Source: Terriglobia bacterium (GTDB lineage Bacteria; Acidobacteriota; Terriglobia; JAIQFV01). From it: DNA of 44,660 nucleotides. The DNA is taken from positions 1 through 44,660 of the forward strand of contig JAIQFY010000042.1 of assembly GCA_020072965.1 (NCBI GenBank). Direction: 5' to 3'. Position numbers and translations under genes: made by a program. This document shows positions 33,303 to 41,320 of the stretch, one piece after another. Numbering within the stretch: position 1 is the stretch's first letter; the number at the start of each line of letters is the position of its first letter. The notes under the pieces are model-generated. The model searched no databases. It was not told the origin of the DNA and worked only from the letters and a program-made list of their open reading frames with translations.

Positions 33303-33962
33303 ATGGCAAGTAAGAAACAGGACCCTGTCGATTGGGAAGCCTTCCTCGCTGGTTTTTCCCGCGGCAAGACCGACATAGAGTACCACGAGGGCCGTAAAAT
33401 CTTTCGTCAGGGGGATCCTGCGGATTCCGTGTTTTATATCCGACGAGGCAAGGTGAAGCTCTCGGTGACATCCCAACAGGGCAAGGAAGCGATCGTCGCC
33501 ATTTTGGACGCCAATGAGTTCTTCGGCGAGGGATGTCTCGCAGGTCAGCCATTGCGCATCTCAACGGCTGTCGCGAGGACGGATTGCGCTCTTTCCCGGA
33601 TTGAGAAGCCGCTGATGGCACGCGTACTGCACGAACGGCACGGGATCTCGGAATTGTTCGTCGTGCATCTACTTTCACGCAACATTCGATTCGAAGGAGA
33701 TCTCGTCGACCAGCTTTTCAACTCCAGCGAGAAGCGTCTGGCCCGGATTCTCTTGCTGCTGGCTAATTTTGGCAAGGAGAGCCGGACCGAAATTGTGCAT
33801 CCGCGAATCAATCAGGAACACCTGGCACAAATGGTCGGCACCACGCGATCGCGGGTCAGTCATTTCATGAACAAGTTCAGGACGCTTGGGTTTGTCGAAT
33901 ACACTGGCGATGGTGGGTTAACGGTTAACAGCGGCCTCCTCAGCGTGGTCCTGCACGACTAG
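33303..33962 (+). CDS. Crp/Fnr family transcription regulator, paralogue 2
   Basis: A 219-residue regulator behind AGAAGGAG, closely similar to the preceding gene along its whole length, minus the N-terminal extension. Shared blocks include DPADSVFYIRRGKVKLSVTS, FFGEGCLAGQPLRISTA and TTRSRVSHFMNKFRTLGFVE. Differences gather in the sensor part (DANEFFGEG against GPGEFFGEG; SRTEIVHPRIN against RSETVVPRVN). The pair arose by tandem duplication including the leader. Different sensor parts with equal DNA-binding helices suggest two inputs for one set of targets. Neither shows FNR cysteines. Confidence 0.9.
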   Translation: MASKKQDPVDWEAFLAGFSRGKTDIEYHEGRKIFRQGDPADSVFYIRRGKVKLSVTSQQGKEAIVAILDANEFFGEGCLAGQPLRISTAVARTDCALSRIEKPLMARVLHERHGISELFVVHLLSRNIRFEGDLVDQLFNSSEKRLARILLLLANFGKESRTEIVHPRINQEHLAQMVGTTRSRVSHFMNKFRTLGFVEYTGDGGLTVNSGLLSVVLHD

Positions 33963-34153
33963 CCTCGTATAACCGAAACAGCAGTTACCGGCGCCCTTGG
34001 CCTGATGTGCTGAGCGGTGTATCGCGAAGCGAAGCATCTCGTTTGCATGGAATGCTCCGAAAGGGAAAACCTTCGCTCAGACTCAGAAAGACAGCCCACG
34101 CTTTGTGCCCTTTTCTTACGTAACGAAACACCAGTATCCATGTCAAACCCTCG

Positions 34154-34266
34154 GTAATTTCCACCGGCCCCAAACTGCAGTTTCCCCTCATCAGCTGGGA
34201 TGAGCAATTCTGGCCAGAGGCGTGAGCAGGATTGACCTGACCCCGAATTACCCCCAAGGTATAAGA
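34154..34266 (+). promoter_or_regulatory. Promoter element, copy E
   Basis: TGAGCA at 34201 and 34223, -35 CTGACC at 34237-34242, -10 TATAAG at 34260-34265, spacing 17 bp. The far-upstream part GGTAATTTCCACCGGCCCC matches copy D. It lies 59 bp before a truncated gene whose better-preserved relative follows copy F, so promoter and gene were copied together. Confidence 0.7.
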
Positions 34267-34323
34267 TATGCACCCCCAACCGCCAGTCAGAATTCAGTGG
34301 GAGGCGGACGTCGGGGGTGCCCT

Positions 34324-34428
34324 ATGTTCGCACGAGCGGTTTCCATCAAGGTGAAACTTGATTGTGATGCGGAACTTACCAGGATTTTCGAGCAGGAGGT
34401 GATCCCGCGGGTGTGCCGCGCGTGCTGA
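34324..34428 (+). pseudogene. Truncated monooxygenase-like gene (ABM type)
   Basis: The frame reads MFARAVSIKVKLDCDAELTR then IFEQEVIPRV and ends eight codons later. The N-terminus matches the gene after promoter F (LARAALINVKPGCDTKLTGT, LEHEVLP) and resembles a small acidobacterial protein of antibiotic-biosynthesis-monooxygenase (dimeric alpha-beta barrel) type, usually about 100 residues. After about 30 codons the sequence switches to a manA fragment. Not functional as it stands, though still behind an intact-looking promoter. Confidence 0.6.
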
Positions 34429-34580
34429 TATGCATCGAGGGCACGGGGCAGGTCGAGCACGGCGGCGCCACTGATGCCATCGGAAAAGACGACGTATCGC
34501 TCTTGCCCGCGGGGGTCGGAGCGCGTGCTTTTCGGCCGTCTGGCGCAGTGAGCTTGTTGGAAATAGCGCTACCGGAATAG
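34413..34580 (+). pseudogene. manA: Relic: C-terminus of mannose-6-phosphate isomerase
   Basis: In a frame overlapping the end of the truncated gene the sequence reads VLICIEGTGQVEHGG, then DDVSLLPAGVGARAF and RPSGAVSLLEIALPE, then a stop. This is the C-terminal cupin strand set of type I phosphomannose isomerase. About 55 residues of some 320 remain and the catalytic zinc-binding N-terminal part is missing. It joins the monooxygenase-like gene at about 34411. The next gene is a HAD-IIB hydrolase. Confidence 0.65.
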
Positions 34581-34661
34581 TTTACATGCGGGCAACCGTG
34601 GGATGGTGGGCAGGGCCGGAGACTCTAATTGAGATCGCAAGATTTCAGAGGGGGAAGGATA

Positions 34662-35438
34662 GTGAAAAAGCTAATTGTTTTTGATCTGGACGGCACACTT
34701 GCCGAAAGTAAGTCGTCTCTCGATGCCGAAATGTCGGCACTGCTGCATGACCTTCTCGGTGTCGTCAAAGTGGCCGTGATTTCCGGAGGCGATTGGCCAC
34801 AGTTTGAAAAACAAATGCTCTCCAATCTTCCCCATGACGAACGCCTGACGAATCTATCCCTCCTTCCTACATGTGGAACAAAGTTCTTTCAATACTCAGG
34901 GGATTGGAAAAAGATCTATTCAGAAGATTTCACCGCGGATGAAAAAGAGAAAATCATCAGGTCTCTAAAGAAGGCGCTCGGAGTAGCGGGCTTCAAGGTC
35001 GAAAAGGTCTGGGGAGAGGTAATAGAAGACCGGGGAAGCCAGATAACATTTTCCGCATTAGGTCAGCAGGCCCCCTTAGAAGAAAAGAACAAATGGGACT
35101 CCGATTTCACCAAGCGGAAGAAGATCAAAGCGATCCTTGACACTTTTATTCCCGAGTTTTCTGTCCGAATGGGTGGCGCGACATCCATTGATGTCACCAA
35201 ACTTGGCATTGACAAAGCCTACGGAATCAGAAAGTTGCGAGACCTCCTGGGCATTTCATTGAAAGAGATGATTTTCATAGGGGATGCCCTGTTCGTGGGA
35301 GGGAACGACTATCCAGCTGAAGAAGCAGGTGTTGTTTCTATCCCCGTTCGAGGTCCCAATGAGACTAAACCGGTTACCGAGGCAATCATCGCTTGTTTAG
35401 ATCGTGATCAGCAGGCGTGGACTTGTGAGAGGATTTGA
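34662..35438 (+). CDS. HAD-IIB family phosphatase
   Basis: A 258-residue hydrolase. I chose GTG 34662 because GGGGGAAGGA lies just before it and the Rossmann strand starts at once: LIVFDLDGTLAESKS with nucleophile D8 and acid D10. Motif II is the Ser in VAVISGGDW. The cap (about 85-185) has the alpha-beta pattern of the C2B type. Motif IV is MIFIGDALFVGGNDYPAEEAG, where the D-x-x-x-x-D of sucrose-phosphatase and phosphomannomutase relatives is recognisable. The substrate is probably a sugar phosphate. It precedes zwf and follows a manA relic, consistent with a carbohydrate island. Confidence 0.8.
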   Translation: MKKLIVFDLDGTLAESKSSLDAEMSALLHDLLGVVKVAVISGGDWPQFEKQMLSNLPHDERLTNLSLLPTCGTKFFQYSGDWKKIYSEDFTADEKEKIIRSLKKALGVAGFKVEKVWGEVIEDRGSQITFSALGQQAPLEEKNKWDSDFTKRKKIKAILDTFIPEFSVRMGGATSIDVTKLGIDKAYGIRKLRDLLGISLKEMIFIGDALFVGGNDYPAEEAGVVSIPVRGPNETKPVTEAIIACLDRDQQAWTCERI

Positions 35439-35465
35439 TGAGTGGATTTAAGTTGCAGCGCCTAG

Positions 35466-35588
35466 CTGCCCGCCAATCTCAACCAGGCCCAACGGGATTA
35501 CTTCGGCGCGCACACCCTTGGGGGGATCGATGCAAGGGCACGTTTCGCATGGAATGGGAGAAGGCGTGAGCATCACGAAAAGGAGTGA
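35466..35588 (+). pseudogene. gnd: Relic: C-terminus of 6-phosphogluconate dehydrogenase
   Basis: The frame LPANLNQAQRDYFGAHT is the highly conserved end of decarboxylating 6-phosphogluconate dehydrogenase (normally followed by YERxD...FFHTNWTG). Here it degrades into LGGIDARARFAWNGRR and runs into the start of zwf in another frame. The preceding ~450 residues are gone. gnd and zwf are successive steps of the oxidative pentose-phosphate route and often adjacent, so this is a broken gnd-zwf operon. Confidence 0.65.
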
Positions 35589-37110
35589 CCAACTCGAACC
35601 GACTGTGTTCATCATTTTTGGCGGAGCTGGTGACTTGACCTGGCGGAAACTCGTGCCGGCCTTGTTTGACCTCTCCCACGACCGAAGTATGCCCGCCCAT
35701 TTTTCGGTTATCGCGGTGGATCGCGTTGACTTGAGCGACGAAAAGTTGTGCCGGCGTCTCCACGACGGCGTTAAAAAGTTCTCGCGCCAGGGAATGGTGA
35801 AAACCGGCGAATGGGGCGAGTTTGCCGGCCATATCCGCTACCAGCAGGGCGATTTCAAGAAGCTGCAAACTTATGCGGCCCTGGCCGAACAATGCGCGAA
35901 GCTGGAAAAGGAATGGGGCGCCAAAGTCCACCGCATCTTTTACATGGCTACACCGCCGAGCATGTTCGGCCAAATTCCAAAATACCTCGGCAAGGCCGGA
36001 CTGGCGCGTGACCGGCAATGGACGCGGATTGTGGTCGAGAAACCGATCGGCTATGACCTGGAATCCGCCCGCGCCCTGAATGCCATCCTCGCCGCCAATT
36101 TCGAAGAATCTCAAATCTTCCGCATCGACCACTATCTGGGCAAGGAAACGGTGCAGAACATTCTGGCGTTCCGCTTTGCCAATCCCCTCTTTGAGCCGCT
36201 CTGGAACCGGCGTTATGTGGATTACGTGACTATCACCGCTGTCGAAGCTGTCGGTGTCGAACATCGCGGCGGCTATTACGACCACGCGGGAGCGCTGCGC
36301 GACATGGTGCAGAATCACCTCATGCAACTCCTTTGTCTCGTCGCGATGGAACCGATGGTCTCCTTCGAGGCCGATGAGATTCGCAACAAGAAAGTAGACG
36401 TCCTCCACGCCGTTCGTCCGATTCACGCTGACGCCGTCCATCATTGCGTGGTGCGCGGGCAATACGGCCAGGGTTGGGTCGGCGGCAAGAAAGCGCCTGG
36501 TTACCGCGAAGAAGACGGCGTATCGCCTGATTCCCAGACCGAGACATTTGTGGCGTTAAAGCTGTTCCTTGACAATTGGCGCTGGCAGGACGTGCCTTTC
36601 TACCTTCGGACCGGAAAGCGGCTCGCCCGGCAGACCTCCGAAATTGCCATCCAGTTCCGCGGCGTCCCGCATCAGTCGTTTCCGCCCGAGTCGGGCCGCG
36701 ATTGGCATCCATCTCGGCTCGTCCTGTCGATCCAACCAGAGGAAGGAATCGTGCTGGGATTTCAGGCCAAATATCCGGGGCCAAAGATGCTGTTGCGGAC
36801 GGTGGACTTACGGTTCAATTATCGTGAGAGCTTTGCCGCACCATCTCCCAATGCGTATGAGACGTTGCTCTGGGACGTAATGAAGAACGACGCCACGTTG
36901 TTCATGCGCGCCGACCAAGTCGAAGCGGCCTGGCGGTTGTTGATGCCGGTGCTCGACGTCTGGGCGGTAGCTCCGCCCAGTGACTTCCCCAATTACGCCG
37001 CCGGCACCTGGGGACCCGAGGATACTCAGGGGCTGCTGGCTCACGGACACAGCTGGCCCGAGCCGACCGAACTGGTGGGACAGCGTAAGAAAAAGGGAAA
37101 GAATTCGTGA
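35566..37110 (+). CDS. zwf: Glucose-6-phosphate 1-dehydrogenase
   Basis: A 514-residue enzyme making 6-phosphoglucono-lactone and NADPH in the cytoplasm. The nucleotide motif is FIIFGGAGDLTWRKLVPALF, and the active-site signature RIDHYLGKETVQNILAFRFA is complete. GTG 35566 is preferred: GGGAG lies 5 bp upstream, and the longer in-frame part (to 35518) overlaps the gnd relic and looks derived from it. ATG 35530 and 35554 remain possible. The enzyme appears intact while its usual partner gnd is broken upstream and a glucokinase is broken downstream. Product could still feed the Entner-Doudoroff route if those genes exist elsewhere. Confidence 0.93.
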   Translation: MSITKRSDQLEPTVFIIFGGAGDLTWRKLVPALFDLSHDRSMPAHFSVIAVDRVDLSDEKLCRRLHDGVKKFSRQGMVKTGEWGEFAGHIRYQQGDFKKLQTYAALAEQCAKLEKEWGAKVHRIFYMATPPSMFGQIPKYLGKAGLARDRQWTRIVVEKPIGYDLESARALNAILAANFEESQIFRIDHYLGKETVQNILAFRFANPLFEPLWNRRYVDYVTITAVEAVGVEHRGGYYDHAGALRDMVQNHLMQLLCLVAMEPMVSFEADEIRNKKVDVLHAVRPIHADAVHHCVVRGQYGQGWVGGKKAPGYREEDGVSPDSQTETFVALKLFLDNWRWQDVPFYLRTGKRLARQTSEIAIQFRGVPHQSFPPESGRDWHPSRLVLSIQPEEGIVLGFQAKYPGPKMLLRTVDLRFNYRESFAAPSPNAYETLLWDVMKNDATLFMRADQVEAAWRLLMPVLDVWAVAPPSDFPNYAAGTWGPEDTQGLLAHGHSWPEPTELVGQRKKKGKNS

Positions 37111-37137
37111 TTGACACAATCTGAAATATCCTCTGCC

Positions 37138-37323
37138 ATGATAATTCCAGGCATCAAGATTGGCGGCACCCACGTGAAAGTGCGGGAGGGAGGCAATGCC
37201 AGACTGCTCAAGAAACTTCCGCCCGGCCCGCGCCGGGGAAACAATTCCAACGCATTCCAAAGCGGACATCGCCTTTGGACCAAGCTTTACAGCGGCTCAA
37301 CTCATAAGCGGTTCGTCCATTGA
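37138..37323 (+). pseudogene. Relic: N-terminus of a ROK/polyphosphate glucokinase
   Basis: The frame starts MIIPGIKIGGTHVKV, matching the phosphate-binding strand of polyphosphate glucokinases (typically LVIDIGGTHVKVLATG). KKLPPGPRRG follows where the family has x-F-x-S-G-P. After about 30 residues similarity ends and the frame continues as unrelated sequence to 37323. The family is about 240-260 residues. It lies between zwf and a HAD gene, where a glucose-phosphorylating enzyme would fit. Confidence 0.55.
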
Positions 37324-37326
37324 CTC

Positions 37327-38049
37327 ATGAAAAGAAAAACTACCAAACGTTCGGTTCCCCCCAAAATCGTTTTTCTGTTCGACGTGGACAACACGTTGCT
37401 CGACAATGACCAGGTCATCGCCGACCTCAGCAAATATCTCAAGCGCGAGGTCGGGCCCGAGCGGGCGCGGTGTTACTGGACCATTTTCGAGCAGTTGCGA
37501 GCCCGGCTGGGTTATGCCGATTACTTGGGTGCCTTGCAGCGTTACCGAAGCGAGTATCCACATGACCTGGGTCTGCTGGCCATTTCACGTTTCCTCATAA
37601 ACTATCCCTTTGCCAACCGCCTCTTCCCCAACTCACTTGACGTTATCGAGCGCGTCAAGCAATGGGGAGCAGCCGTCCTTCTGACTGACGGCGACGTCGT
37701 TTTCCAACCCCGCAAAGTGGACCGCTCCGGACTTTATGAAGCGGTCGATGGGCGCGCGTTGATTTACGTGCATAAAGAGCACGAGTTGGCCGACGTGGAA
37801 GCGCAGTATCCAGCGGATCATTATGTCATCGTGGACGACAAGCTGCGCATTCTCGCTGCCATCAAGAAAATCTGGGGCCGGCGGGTGACGACCGCCTTCG
37901 TGCGGCAGGGGCACTACGCGCTGGATCCAAAAATTCTGGCCACCTACCCGGCCGCTGACGTGAGCATCGAGCGGATCGGCGCTTTGTTGAACTACGGCCG
38001 GCAAGACTTTGTTCCGCGGACTGCCCAGGTTGCCCGCGGAAACGTATGA
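37327..38049 (+). CDS. HAD family hydrolase
   Basis: A 240-residue HAD protein. Motif I is FLFDVDNTLLDND with D19 and D21; motif II is LLTDGD (residues 118-123); motif III/IV is HYVIVDDKLRILAAIKKIWG. The helical region after motif I (about 30-95) is a C1-type cap. Asn replaces the usual Gly after the second Asp (DVDNT), a common variant in phosphoglycolate-like phosphatases. Substrate unknown. It is 9 bp upstream of the GH15 gene, so the two are probably co-transcribed with zwf. Confidence 0.8.
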   Translation: MKRKTTKRSVPPKIVFLFDVDNTLLDNDQVIADLSKYLKREVGPERARCYWTIFEQLRARLGYADYLGALQRYRSEYPHDLGLLAISRFLINYPFANRLFPNSLDVIERVKQWGAAVLLTDGDVVFQPRKVDRSGLYEAVDGRALIYVHKEHELADVEAQYPADHYVIVDDKLRILAAIKKIWGRRVTTAFVRQGHYALDPKILATYPAADVSIERIGALLNYGRQDFVPRTAQVARGNV

Positions 38050-38058
38050 CATCCTGAT

Positions 38059-40467
38059 ATGAATCCAACTGCACACTCCGCCGCATTCGGCGCGCCCGGA
38101 ATCGAACCGCGTTGGACGTCCAGTGCCAAAGAAGGTCTCGGTACCGCCTATCATACCAGCTGCCGGCTCTGGTTCACCCTCAGCCACGGCATCGTCAACG
38201 AAATCTACTACCCGACTGTCGACCAACCGAGCACTCGCGATTTTCAGTTCCTGATCAGCGATGGTAAAACATTTTGCCACGAGGAAAAGCGCGACCTGAA
38301 TCACCGGATCGAATACCCGGAACGGGATTGTGTCTTCTACCGCCTCATCAACTCAGAACCCAACGGGCGCTACCGGCTGATCAAGCATATCCTCGCCGAT
38401 CCGCACCGGTCGGTACTGCTTGTGCACACCAGAGTCGAAGTGCTCGACGAGTCGCTGCGTGGCAAGTTGCGTCTCTACGCACTGCTGGCTCCGCACCTTG
38501 CGCGTCATGGCGCGGGCAACTCCGGTTGGTGTTCTGAAATCGGCGGTAACAACCTGCTCCATGCCGAACGCAAGGGTGTGCACCTGGTCATGGGATGTAG
38601 CCGCGGATTTTCGCGGCGATCCATCGGATATGTCGGCGCCAGCGACGGTTGGCAGGATTTGATGAACAATTTCAGGATGGACTGGGAATTCCGCGCAGCC
38701 GGGCATGGCAACATTGCGCTGACTGGCGAAATCGATCTTCAGGGCGGCGATGAGTTTGCGATCGCAATTGCGCTCGGGAGGAGCTGCCAGAGCACAGTGG
38801 CGAAGTTGCTGCAATCGCTGGCGGAGCCGTTCGAGGTTCATCGCGAAGCCTATGTCCGCCAGTGGCAGCGCACGCTGGTCAATCCGAAGTATGATTTCAG
38901 CCAGCACACACTCGACGGCGGTCACATGTACCGGCTGAGCCGATGTGTCCTGCTCGCCCACGAAGACAAATCGTTTCAAGGCGCGCTGGTGGCGTCAATG
39001 AGCATCCCTTGGGGCGAGACAAAGGGCGATAATGATCTGGGCGGTTATCATCTCGTCTGGACACGCGACCTGGTGCAGAGCGCAACCGCACTTCTGGCCA
39101 CCGGCCAGACCGGGACTCCCCTGCGCGCTCTGATCTGGCTCGCCGCCATTCAGCGGACGGATGGCAGGTTCCCGCAAAATAGCTGGATCAATGGAAATGC
39201 GTATTGGTCGGGTGTGCAACTCGATGAAATTGCCGCTCCCATCCTGCTGGCCTGGCGTTTGCATCGCGAAGGCGTCACGCTGGGCCGATTCGATCCGTGG
39301 GTCATCATTTTGCGTGCCGCGGCCTATCTCATTCGGCAGGGACCAGTAACCGCACAGGAACGCTGGGAGGAGAACGCCGGTTATTCTCCCTCGACGCTCG
39401 CCATGGTGATCGCCGGCCTGGTTTGTGCCGCGGAGTTTGCCAAACAGGGCAATGAAACGGGCACGGCGGATTTTATTTTGCAGTATGCGGACTGGTTGGC
39501 GGCGCACGTTGAAGAATGGACCGTCACCACCACCGGTGAATTGGTCGAAGGGTTCCGGCGCCATTATATTCGTATCAATCCCACTGATCCTGAGGTGCCC
39601 GATCCGCACGCCGACCCGAACACAACGATGCTCACCGTCGCCAACGGCGGCGGCCTCCATCCGGCAAGGAATGTTGTCGGCGGCGATTTTCTTCACCTGG
39701 TGCGGTTGGGCATCCGTGCAGCGGACGATCCCCTCGTGCGGGATTCGATCGCGGTCATCGATCGCTTGCTCAAGCTCGATCTGCCGCAAGGTCCGGGCTG
39801 GCGCCGCTACAATCATGATGGCTATGGGCAGAAAGAGGACGGCGGCGCGTTCGACGGCACGGGCGTCGGCCGCTCCTGGCCGATTTTGACGGGCGAGCGC
39901 GGCCATTACGAGCTGGCGGCCGGGCACGATCCAAAGCCGTTTATTGCCACGATGGAAAAGTTCGCCAACGAAGGTGGCATGATCAGCGAGCAGTTGTGGG
40001 ACTCCGAAGACCTGCCGGAGAAGGGAATGAGCCGTGGGCTGCCCACGGGTGCGGCCATGCCGCTGTGCTGGTCACATGCGGAATATGTCTCCCTCGTGCG
40101 CAGTGCTCATGACGGCATCTGTTTTGATCGAGTCGAGCCGGCCTTCCAGCGTTATGTCGTCAACCCGGTGGCGAGCCGACATGAAATCTGGACCTTCCGC
40201 CACCCGCTTCGCCGAATGCCTCATGGCAAAATCCTGCGCCTCATCGCTGCGGCAGAGGCAACCATCGTCTGGTCCGCCAATGACTGGGCAAGCACCAACA
40301 AAGCGGACGCCACTCATATCAGCGCACTCAATTTGTGGTTCGCCGATCTTCCAACGGAGAACTGCGCCGGCGGTTCGGCAATCGAGTTCACCTTTTTCTG
40401 GAAAGAAGCTCAGCGCTGGGAAGGCAGGAATTATTCAGTCGCTGTCAGCGGGCCAAAGCGATGGTGA
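38059..40467 (+). CDS. Glycoside hydrolase family 15 (glucoamylase-like)
   Basis: An 802-residue enzyme with no signal peptide, so cytoplasmic. An N-terminal beta-sandwich domain (about 1-275; SCRLWFTLSHGIVNEIYYPT, YALLAPHLARHG) precedes the (alpha/alpha)6 barrel. Catalytic features are the general acid in ERWEENAGYSPST (E437/E438) and the general base E644 in MISEQLWDSE. GDNDLGGYHLVWTRDLVQ (323-340) forms substrate sites as in bacterial glucoamylases. It would release beta-glucose from the ends of alpha-glucans, such as internal glycogen or maltodextrin. Glucose would then need phosphorylation, but the neighbouring glucokinase is a relic, so another kinase must do it if the route to zwf operates. 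Confidence 0.9.
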   Translation: MNPTAHSAAFGAPGIEPRWTSSAKEGLGTAYHTSCRLWFTLSHGIVNEIYYPTVDQPSTRDFQFLISDGKTFCHEEKRDLNHRIEYPERDCVFYRLINSEPNGRYRLIKHILADPHRSVLLVHTRVEVLDESLRGKLRLYALLAPHLARHGAGNSGWCSEIGGNNLLHAERKGVHLVMGCSRGFSRRSIGYVGASDGWQDLMNNFRMDWEFRAAGHGNIALTGEIDLQGGDEFAIAIALGRSCQSTVAKLLQSLAEPFEVHREAYVRQWQRTLVNPKYDFSQHTLDGGHMYRLSRCVLLAHEDKSFQGALVASMSIPWGETKGDNDLGGYHLVWTRDLVQSATALLATGQTGTPLRALIWLAAIQRTDGRFPQNSWINGNAYWSGVQLDEIAAPILLAWRLHREGVTLGRFDPWVIILRAAAYLIRQGPVTAQERWEENAGYSPSTLAMVIAGLVCAAEFAKQGNETGTADFILQYADWLAAHVEEWTVTTTGELVEGFRRHYIRINPTDPEVPDPHADPNTTMLTVANGGGLHPARNVVGGDFLHLVRLGIRAADDPLVRDSIAVIDRLLKLDLPQGPGWRRYNHDGYGQKEDGGAFDGTGVGRSWPILTGERGHYELAAGHDPKPFIATMEKFANEGGMISEQLWDSEDLPEKGMSRGLPTGAAMPLCWSHAEYVSLVRSAHDGICFDRVEPAFQRYVVNPVASRHEIWTFRHPLRRMPHGKILRLIAAAEATIVWSANDWASTNKADATHISALNLWFADLPTENCAGGSAIEFTFFWKEAQRWEGRNYSVAVSGPKRW

Positions 40468-40641
40468 GCCGGCAATGCGGAAATCTATCAAAAATGAGCA
40501 CGCCTGGAATCAATGCTAAGACCCCGGGTCCCGGAGGAAGAAAAGAACCACGACCGGAACCTTCGCCAACTGCACTGACGATTGGGCATTCCACACGGAC
40601 GGCTAGGAGTGGATTCTGGCTCCCCCACCAGCTCGTGCCCC

Positions 40642-40737
40642 CCACCTGGAACCTCCCCTCATAGACTGGCGTGAGCAACTTTGAACAACCGCATGAGCAG
40701 GACTGAACTGACATGCGAATCACCCCCGGGGTATAAG
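40642..40737 (+). promoter_or_regulatory. Promoter element, copy F
   Basis: TGAGCA at 40672 and 40694, -35 CTGACA at 40708-40713, -10 TATAAG at 40732-40737, spacing 18 bp. The upstream CCACCTGGAACCTCCCCTCA matches the C-rich part of copies B and E. It lies 65 bp before a monooxygenase-like gene. Confidence 0.75.
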
Positions 40738-40801
40738 AGGTGTGCTTGAAGCTCCCAGTCTGGTTTGGCTGGGAGGCAGGTGTCAGAAACGGAGGAGTGG
40801 C

Positions 40802-41131
40802 GTGTTGGCTCGGGCAGCTCTCATCAATGTGAAACCTGGTTGTGACACGAAACTGACCGGGACCCTTGAGCACGAAGTCCTCCCGCTGTTTCGAAGCGAA
40901 AAGGATTTCCGAGGGGCCATCGCTCTCATTTTTCCGCAGGGAACGCGAGCGCTCTTATTAAGCCTGTGGGGTCAAACGGGAAATGCGGGTGCAAACTGTG
41001 CAACCAGTTTGAGCGCGCGGGTAGCCTGGCAAGAGTGGTCCTGGGAACTCGGCTGGTTCAAGTCGAGGTGGTTTCTCGAATCTTCCAGTTCAAACCATCG
41101 ATCCGATGGCGGGCCAGGGGAAAGTTATCGA
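40802..41131 (+). pseudogene. Frameshifted monooxygenase-like gene (ABM type)
   Basis: GTG 40802 follows GGAGGAG. The first frame reads LARAALINVKPGCDTKLTGT, LEHEVLPLF and IFPQGTRALLLSLWGQTGNA, as in small dimeric alpha-beta-barrel proteins (I recall EVIPLLRKQKGF and SLWDQKENAEAY in intact relatives). At about 40970-41000 the coding moves to another frame, which reads LARVVLGTRLVQVEVVSRIF and ends near 41131. One frameshift separates the halves. Together they would cover the usual ~100 residues. Either a young pseudogene or a sequencing error. Confidence 0.6.
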
Positions 41132-41320
41132 CGCGATTCTTGATTGATCATAGGATTCGGTCGAATTTTCGATCCGCCCTGGCAAAGGGCCGGCCGCGCG
41201 GCGAAGGGGGGCGAAAGGTACCGGCAGGTGTGATGTCTCTATAGTTCACTTGATAGGTAGTCCGATTATGTTTGCAACGGGGCAGAACCGATCTCCCCAA
41301 GAAAGACAGAGGAAATACCA

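Noticed and set aside
35479-36462. 327-codon minus-strand frame opposite zwf
   Set aside because: It mirrors the zwf coding strand, has no family resemblance, and zwf motifs are clear on the plus strand.
38995-39927. 310-codon minus-strand frame opposite the GH15 gene
   Set aside because: An antisense shadow from GC-rich third positions; the GH15 catalytic motifs lie on the other strand.
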